A DNA stretch of 9,567 nt from CAZKUN01 sp964555935 (GTDB lineage: Bacteria > Armatimonadota > Zipacnadia > Zipacnadales > VGFC01), in NCBI GenBank assembly GCA_964555935.1, contig CAZKUN010000312.1:1-9567 (forward strand). The letters run 5' to 3'. Positions 6,591 through 9,567 of the stretch are shown here, in pieces. The stretch's first letter is position 1; the number at the start of each line of letters is the position of its first letter. The notes under the pieces were generated by a model, which did not search any database, was not told the origin of the DNA, and worked only from the letters and a program-made list of their open reading frames with translations. The position numbers and the translations under genes are program-made.

Positions 6591-7604
6591 ATGACGAAGG
6601 GACAGTTTGCGATTGCCCTAGTGGTTATGGGCCTGACGGCGACCGGGTCTACCCAAGACGTTGAGTTCGGGATACCTGATGGCTGGGTGGTCTCGCCCGG
6701 GAACGAGAAGGCGGAGGGCGAAGCGGGCTATTGTGTCCTGAGCGAGGAGACCGAGATCGAGATGGTGTGGGTTCCGGGGACGGCGGAAGCGTGCCCGAAC
6801 GGGAAGTTTCTGATTGGCAGCACGCCGGAGGAGATCGACCGGCTGTGGGCGGCGACGGGCTGGGGCCCGGGCTGGAAGCAAGCTGCCTCCAACGAGCCGG
6901 CCCACGAGGTCGAGTTGGACGGCTTCTGGATATCCAAGCACGAGGTGACCAACGGCCAGTATGCGCAGTTCCTGACTGCCACAGACCACGAGCCCCACCC
7001 AGGGTGGGATGCATACAAGCAGCATCCGGACCTGCCGGTGAGCGACGTGACGTGGCATGACGCAGCTGCATATTGCGAGTGGGCGGGCGGTTGGCTGCCG
7101 ACGGAGGCGCAGTGGGAATGGACGGCTCGGGGCCCGGACCGGAATGTGTTCCCCTGGGGGGATGCGTGGGATCGGAGTCGGTGCAACAGCGCGGAGTACC
7201 ATTCGGAGGAGCCCTTTAACGATCCGACAGACTGGCAGCCGTGGTGCGAAGGGCTCGGGGCGCAGAGGAGCGACGAGGGCGGTTGGACAGTGGATCTGTC
7301 GACTAGCCTCGGGTACCTTTGCGGCGTCGGTTCGTTCCCGGGTGGTGCGAGCTGGTGCGATGCGTTGGACATGTCGGGCAACGTGACCGAGTGGTGCCGG
7401 GACTGGTATGACGAGGGCTTCTACGGTTCGGCAGCCGGCCGGATGCGCAATCCGCTCAGTGCGAACGATCGTTCGAACATGCGTGTGAACCGCGGAGGCA
7501 GTTGGTTCAGCTTCGCGTTCTACTGTCGCTCAGCGCACCGCAACTGGCTCAATCCAGTCGGCCGGAGCGGCTACCAGGGCTTCCGCCTTTCTTGGGCTCG
7601 TTGA
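6591..7604 (+). CDS. Secreted SUMF1/FGE-fold protein (formylglycine-generating-enzyme-like), probably not a true FGE
   Basis: This 337-residue protein has the sulfatase-modifying-factor fold. Residues 1-20 are a short signal peptide (FAIALVVMGLTATG). Family marks are MVWVPG at 58-63, FLIGS at 73-77, EPAHEVELDGFWISKHEVTN at 102-121, PVSDVTWHDAAAYCEWAGGW at 149-168, LPTEAQWEWTARG at 169-181, FPWGD at 187-191, DMSGNVTEWCRDWY at 260-273, RVNRGGSW at 298-305 and GFRLSWAR at the end. True FGEs oxidise a sulfatase cysteine to formylglycine with copper held by two cysteines, three and eight residues after RGGS. Here those positions are Ser307 and Cys312, so one copper ligand is missing and classical activity is doubtful. 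Other members of the fold (EgtB-, PvdO-like) do different oxidative or binding jobs. No sulfatase gene is in the window. The start at 6591 is set by GGAGGG. It is separated from its neighbours by long gaps and looks monocistronic. Confidence 0.85.
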   Translation: MTKGQFAIALVVMGLTATGSTQDVEFGIPDGWVVSPGNEKAEGEAGYCVLSEETEIEMVWVPGTAEACPNGKFLIGSTPEEIDRLWAATGWGPGWKQAASNEPAHEVELDGFWISKHEVTNGQYAQFLTATDHEPHPGWDAYKQHPDLPVSDVTWHDAAAYCEWAGGWLPTEAQWEWTARGPDRNVFPWGDAWDRSRCNSAEYHSEEPFNDPTDWQPWCEGLGAQRSDEGGWTVDLSTSLGYLCGVGSFPGGASWCDALDMSGNVTEWCRDWYDEGFYGSAAGRMRNPLSANDRSNMRVNRGGSWFSFAFYCRSAHRNWLNPVGRSGYQGFRLSWAR

Positions 7605-7671
7605 GGTTCCCGACACTCCGTGCTCGCTTCGCTTAGCCGTGCGGTGGTAGGCTGTAGAGGAGGGGTCGGGG

Positions 7672-7881
7672 TCAGTCGACAACGCGACGTGCGAAGCTGA
7701 CGAAGTAGAGCACAACGGCCGCGAGGTCGATGAGGTTGCGGTAGACCATTCCCAGGGCCGCCATGGTCACGAGCGTGCGTCTCTCCCGCAAGACGCCTCC
7801 GCCCTGCAAAGCCCCAGAGTCAGAGCTAGATGGACTCTTTCGGGGGGGGGCGCGATGAGCAGGCATCTGGATCCTGGTCAC
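7672..7881 (-). pseudogene. Small membrane-type ORF or gene remnant, unidentified
   Basis: The minus-strand frame ends with LVTMAALGMVYRNLIDLAAV then VLYFVSFARRVVD and a stop. This is one credible hydrophobic segment ending in arginines, with about 85% G/C at third positions. The N-terminal part (MTRIQMPAHRAPPRKSPSSS) is of low complexity, is interrupted by the nine-C tract on this strand and overlaps repeat copy 2, so it is probably not the original start. An internal ATG at about 7764 would give a 30-residue single-helix peptide. It resembles the C-terminal end of a membrane protein, possibly a frameshifted remnant. I do not recognise the family. Confidence 0.3.
7842..7850. repeat. Homopolymer tract of nine G
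   Basis: Nine consecutive G follow TTTC and precede CGCGATGAGC. Tracts of this length are prone to slippage and to sequencing or assembly error. It lies inside the small minus-strand ORF, whose reading frame would change with tract length. Confidence 0.8.
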
Positions 7882-7901
7882 CGGAGTATCAGAGCGAACG
7901 G
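7866..7901. repeat. Degenerate 36-base repeat, copy 2
   Basis: This is the partner of 6351-6386 (26 of 36 identical, no gaps). The shared core contains GTC-CCGG-GT-TCAGA-CG. It ends 95 bases before the start of the deacetylase gene. Confidence 0.45.
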
Positions 7902-7995
7902 CTGACCGTTAGACCAACGCCGGGGCGCTAAGTTCCATCTGGGGAATCCTGATTCTGACCGCCGGCGCCCGCCCGAGCGAGGGGAGCTAGCCGCC

Positions 7996-8805
7996 GTGCA
8001 CGCCGCCATCAGCGTCGACGCTGAGGTGCCCGTCTCCTTCGCTGCGCCGGGGGACATCGCCGAGCTGCTCGAGGCCGCTGGGCGCAATGGCGTCCCGCTC
8101 ACCTGGCTCCTCTACTCGGGACTGACGCGGCCCGACGAGGTGGTCGCCTATTACCGGGATCACGCGCTCGAACGCATCCCCCACGACCATGAGCTTGGGC
8201 TGCACGTGCATTTCGACGACCACGAATTAGGGGACTACCAGACTGACCCCGCCCGGCGGCGCGACCTGATTCTGCGAGGCGACCGAGTGCTCCGTGACTG
8301 CAGCATCCGCGCCACCAGCTTCCGCGCTGGGTGCTGGTGCCTGGAGGCGAGCGACGTCGCCGTCCTCGAGCAGATAGGGATCGTGATCGATAGCAGCCCC
8401 TGTCCGGGCTCGCCACCGAGGAACCACGCGGGCCACGGTGACTGGCGCGAACTCACTGTCCGTGAGCCGTACCGCCCCTCGCATGACAACCTCTTCGAAC
8501 GGGGCGGCGCCGAGTTGCTGATCGTTCCGATCGCATCCTCCCCCACTCCCAACGCTGCCGGCATCTGCGAGCCCGCTTACCTCGACTACCGGAGATGGGG
8601 CGAGTTCGAGCCGATCCTCGAGTGGTACGCAAGCCGTGGCCTGCCGATCAGCATCGGTACTCACGACGGGCGCGCTCCCAGCGGGGGCGCGAACTCGCCG
8701 GGCGAGACGATGGACCTCGCCGTCCCCTACTTGCGCGAGCGCGGGTACGAATTCGTGACGCTGACCGAGTTGCGTGATCGGTGGTTGGAACGGAGCGAGC
8801 CATGA
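7996..8805 (+). CDS. Polysaccharide deacetylase (NodB-like, carbohydrate esterase 4 type)
   Basis: This 269-residue predicted cytoplasmic enzyme likely removes acetyl or related groups from a sugar or glycan precursor using a metal. The barrel starts with AAISVDAEVP at 3-12, where Asp8 stands for the catalytic Asp of the TFDDG motif and the second Asp is Ala9. The metal-site motif is HDHELGLHVHF at 63-73, with His65, His70 and His72. SFRAGCW at 108-114 matches the FRxG motif 3, and GIVIDSSPCPG at 128-138 matches the conserved D-S-S strand. Near the C terminus, ISIGTHDG at 219-226 supplies a conserved His, and YEFVTLTEL at 251-259 is the usual last strand. The start is GTG at 7996, with GGGGAG nine bases upstream; the frame is open back to a TGA at 7903 but has no other start. 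No signal peptide is present. Its stop overlaps the ATG of the aminotransferase gene, so the two are translationally coupled, which suggests one surface-glycan or nucleotide-sugar pathway. The substrate is unknown. Confidence 0.82.
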   Translation: MHAAISVDAEVPVSFAAPGDIAELLEAAGRNGVPLTWLLYSGLTRPDEVVAYYRDHALERIPHDHELGLHVHFDDHELGDYQTDPARRRDLILRGDRVLRDCSIRATSFRAGCWCLEASDVAVLEQIGIVIDSSPCPGSPPRNHAGHGDWRELTVREPYRPSHDNLFERGGAELLIVPIASSPTPNAAGICEPAYLDYRRWGEFEPILEWYASRGLPISIGTHDGRAPSGGANSPGETMDLAVPYLRERGYEFVTLTELRDRWLERSEP

Positions 8806-9567
8806 GCAACTTGCCGGCCATCCTCGGCGGACCGCAAGCGGTCCGAGACCGGGCGCCCGACTGGCCCGTGGTCGATGAGCCGATCATCGAGGCCGTCGTC
8901 GACGCTCTCAGACAGGGCCGGATGTCTGAGACGACCGACATGGGCCACAACCTCGAGTTGGAGCGGGTCTTCAAGGAGGTCCACGGGGTAGCGCACGCGA
9001 TGGCGGTGAACGGGGGCACCGCCGCGCTGGACTCGGCCGTGTTTGCCGCGGGCGTCGGGCCCGGCGACGAGGTCATAACCGCGCCCTTCTGCCCCGGCTA
9101 TGTGGCGACGCCGATCCTGCACATGAACGCCATCCCCGTCTTCATCGACGTTGACCCTAAGACGGGCTGCATCGACCCGGCCGCCATCGAGCCGGAGATA
9201 ACCGACGCCACCCGCGCCATCATGGTCGTCCATCTCAACGGACACCCGGCCGACATGGACCCGATCATGGAGGTCGCCTCGCGCCATGGGCTGACGGTGA
9301 TCGAGGACTGCGCCCACAGCCAGGGCTCCACATACAAGGGCCGCCCGACCGGCGCGCTGGGCCACATCGCCGCCTTCAGCCTCCAGTCAGTGAAGAACTT
9401 GGCGTGTGGCGAGGGCGGGATGGTGCTGACCGACGACCCCGAGATGTACGAGCGCGCGTCCCTGGTCGGGCATCACCCGGCGCGCCTCAACGAGTGCCTC
9501 GAGATGGAGCAGTATCGGCGCTACCTCGACACCGGCCTCGGTTGGAACTACCGCATCCACATGCTCG
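8802..9567 (+). CDS. DegT/DnrJ/EryC1/StrS-family PLP-dependent aminotransferase (3' end outside the window)
   Basis: The first 255 residues are present; family members usually have 370-420, so roughly two thirds is seen. These enzymes transfer an amino group from glutamate or glutamine to a keto sugar, commonly a nucleotide-linked one. Visible family features are LELERVFKEVHGVAHAMAVN at 51-70 followed by GGTAAL (the phosphate-binding xGTxAL, with Gly for the common Ser), GPGDEVITAPFCPGYVATP at 86-104, IPVFIDVDPKTGCIDP at 111-126, VVHLNGHPADMDPI at 142-155, VIEDCAHSQGSTYKGRPTG at 166-184 (Asp169 pairs with the PLP ring nitrogen) and AFSLQSVKNLACGEGGM at 191-207, with Lys198 the expected Schiff-base lysine. 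GLGWNYRIHML at the edge matches the conserved GxNYRM region. The start ATG at 8802 lies inside the ATGA overlap with the deacetylase stop, and GGAG at 8792-8795 is six bases upstream. The operon probably continues beyond the window. Confidence 0.88.
   Translation, partial: MSNLPAILGGPQAVRDRAPDWPVVDEPIIEAVVDALRQGRMSETTDMGHNLELERVFKEVHGVAHAMAVNGGTAALDSAVFAAGVGPGDEVITAPFCPGYVATPILHMNAIPVFIDVDPKTGCIDPAAIEPEITDATRAIMVVHLNGHPADMDPIMEVASRHGLTVIEDCAHSQGSTYKGRPTGALGHIAAFSLQSVKNLACGEGGMVLTDDPEMYERASLVGHHPARLNECLEMEQYRRYLDTGLGWNYRIHML

Larger units (their letters stand above)
7605..7995. other. Intergenic region with repeat copy, G9 tract and a minus-strand small ORF
   Basis: These 391 bases follow the FGE-like gene and lead to the deacetylase gene. 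They hold a motif like the REP-like stretch at 6401 (7623-7642), a small minus-strand ORF (7672-7881), a run of nine G (7842-7850) and repeat copy 2 (7866-7901). No T-tailed terminator for the FGE-like gene is visible. The promoter of the deacetylase-aminotransferase pair should lie near the end of the region, but I cannot identify it. Confidence 0.55.

Noticed and set aside
5365..6664. Long plus-strand frames opposite and beyond the propeller gene (5365-6114 and 5897-6664)
   Set aside because: Their peptides are rich in Arg, Pro and Gly without recognisable motifs and lie antisense to a well-supported gene, as expected of GC-rich shadow frames.
7908..7914. GTTAGAC, matching the integron attC core GTTRRRY
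   Set aside because: No RYYYAAC partner with the inner-arm pairing of an attC site is seen nearby, and there is no integrase or cassette array.
8727..9365. Minus-strand 212-codon frame antisense to the deacetylase and aminotransferase genes
   Set aside because: No family motifs; it mirrors the codon structure of the aminotransferase gene, whose own motifs are unmistakable.

Overview
The window is GC-rich bacterial DNA, most likely from a Planctomycetota-like, PVC-related or Armatimonadota-like environmental bacterium. That guess rests on family content: a secreted heparinase II/III-type lyase with an inserted zinc ribbon, a very long exported PQQ-type beta-propeller protein starting WPTFRADAERSG, and a secreted SUMF1/FGE-fold protein. 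Such sets are typical of polysaccharide-degrading members of those phyla. No rRNA, tRNA, CRISPR array or intact insertion sequence is visible, and the taxonomic call is an inference.

Layout. (1) 1-209: leader ending in the start of the first gene. (2) 210-2801 (+): secreted heparinase II/III-family polysaccharide lyase. (3) 2802-3195: gap between convergent genes, with a coding-like but start-less minus-strand stretch. (4) 3196-6078 (-): exported two-part beta-propeller protein with a complete class I SAM methyltransferase domain between the two halves. (5) 6079-6590: divergent intergenic region with a cluster of overlapping hairpins, a degenerate repeat and a possible minus-strand gene remnant. 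(6) 6591-7604 (+): secreted formylglycine-generating-enzyme-like protein that has lost one of the two active-site cysteines. (7) 7605-7995: intergenic region with a second copy of the degenerate repeat, a run of nine G and a small minus-strand membrane-type ORF. (8) 7996-8805 (+): polysaccharide deacetylase (NodB-like). (9) 8802-9567 (+), overlapping the previous gene by ATGA and running off the window: DegT/DnrJ/EryC1/StrS-type PLP aminotransferase.

How the genes fit together. The first three proteins all have export signals and could act on extracellular or periplasmic glycans. The last two form a translationally coupled pair of predicted cytoplasmic enzymes of the kind found in nucleotide-sugar or surface-glycan synthesis. 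No sulfatase is visible, so the FGE-like protein has no obvious client here. The most unusual items are the exported propeller/methyltransferase/propeller protein (SAM is normally cytoplasmic), the FGE-like protein with a Cys-to-Ser change at a catalytic position, and the repeated and structured DNA in the two gaps flanking that gene. I did not find an unmistakable new defence or mobile system.
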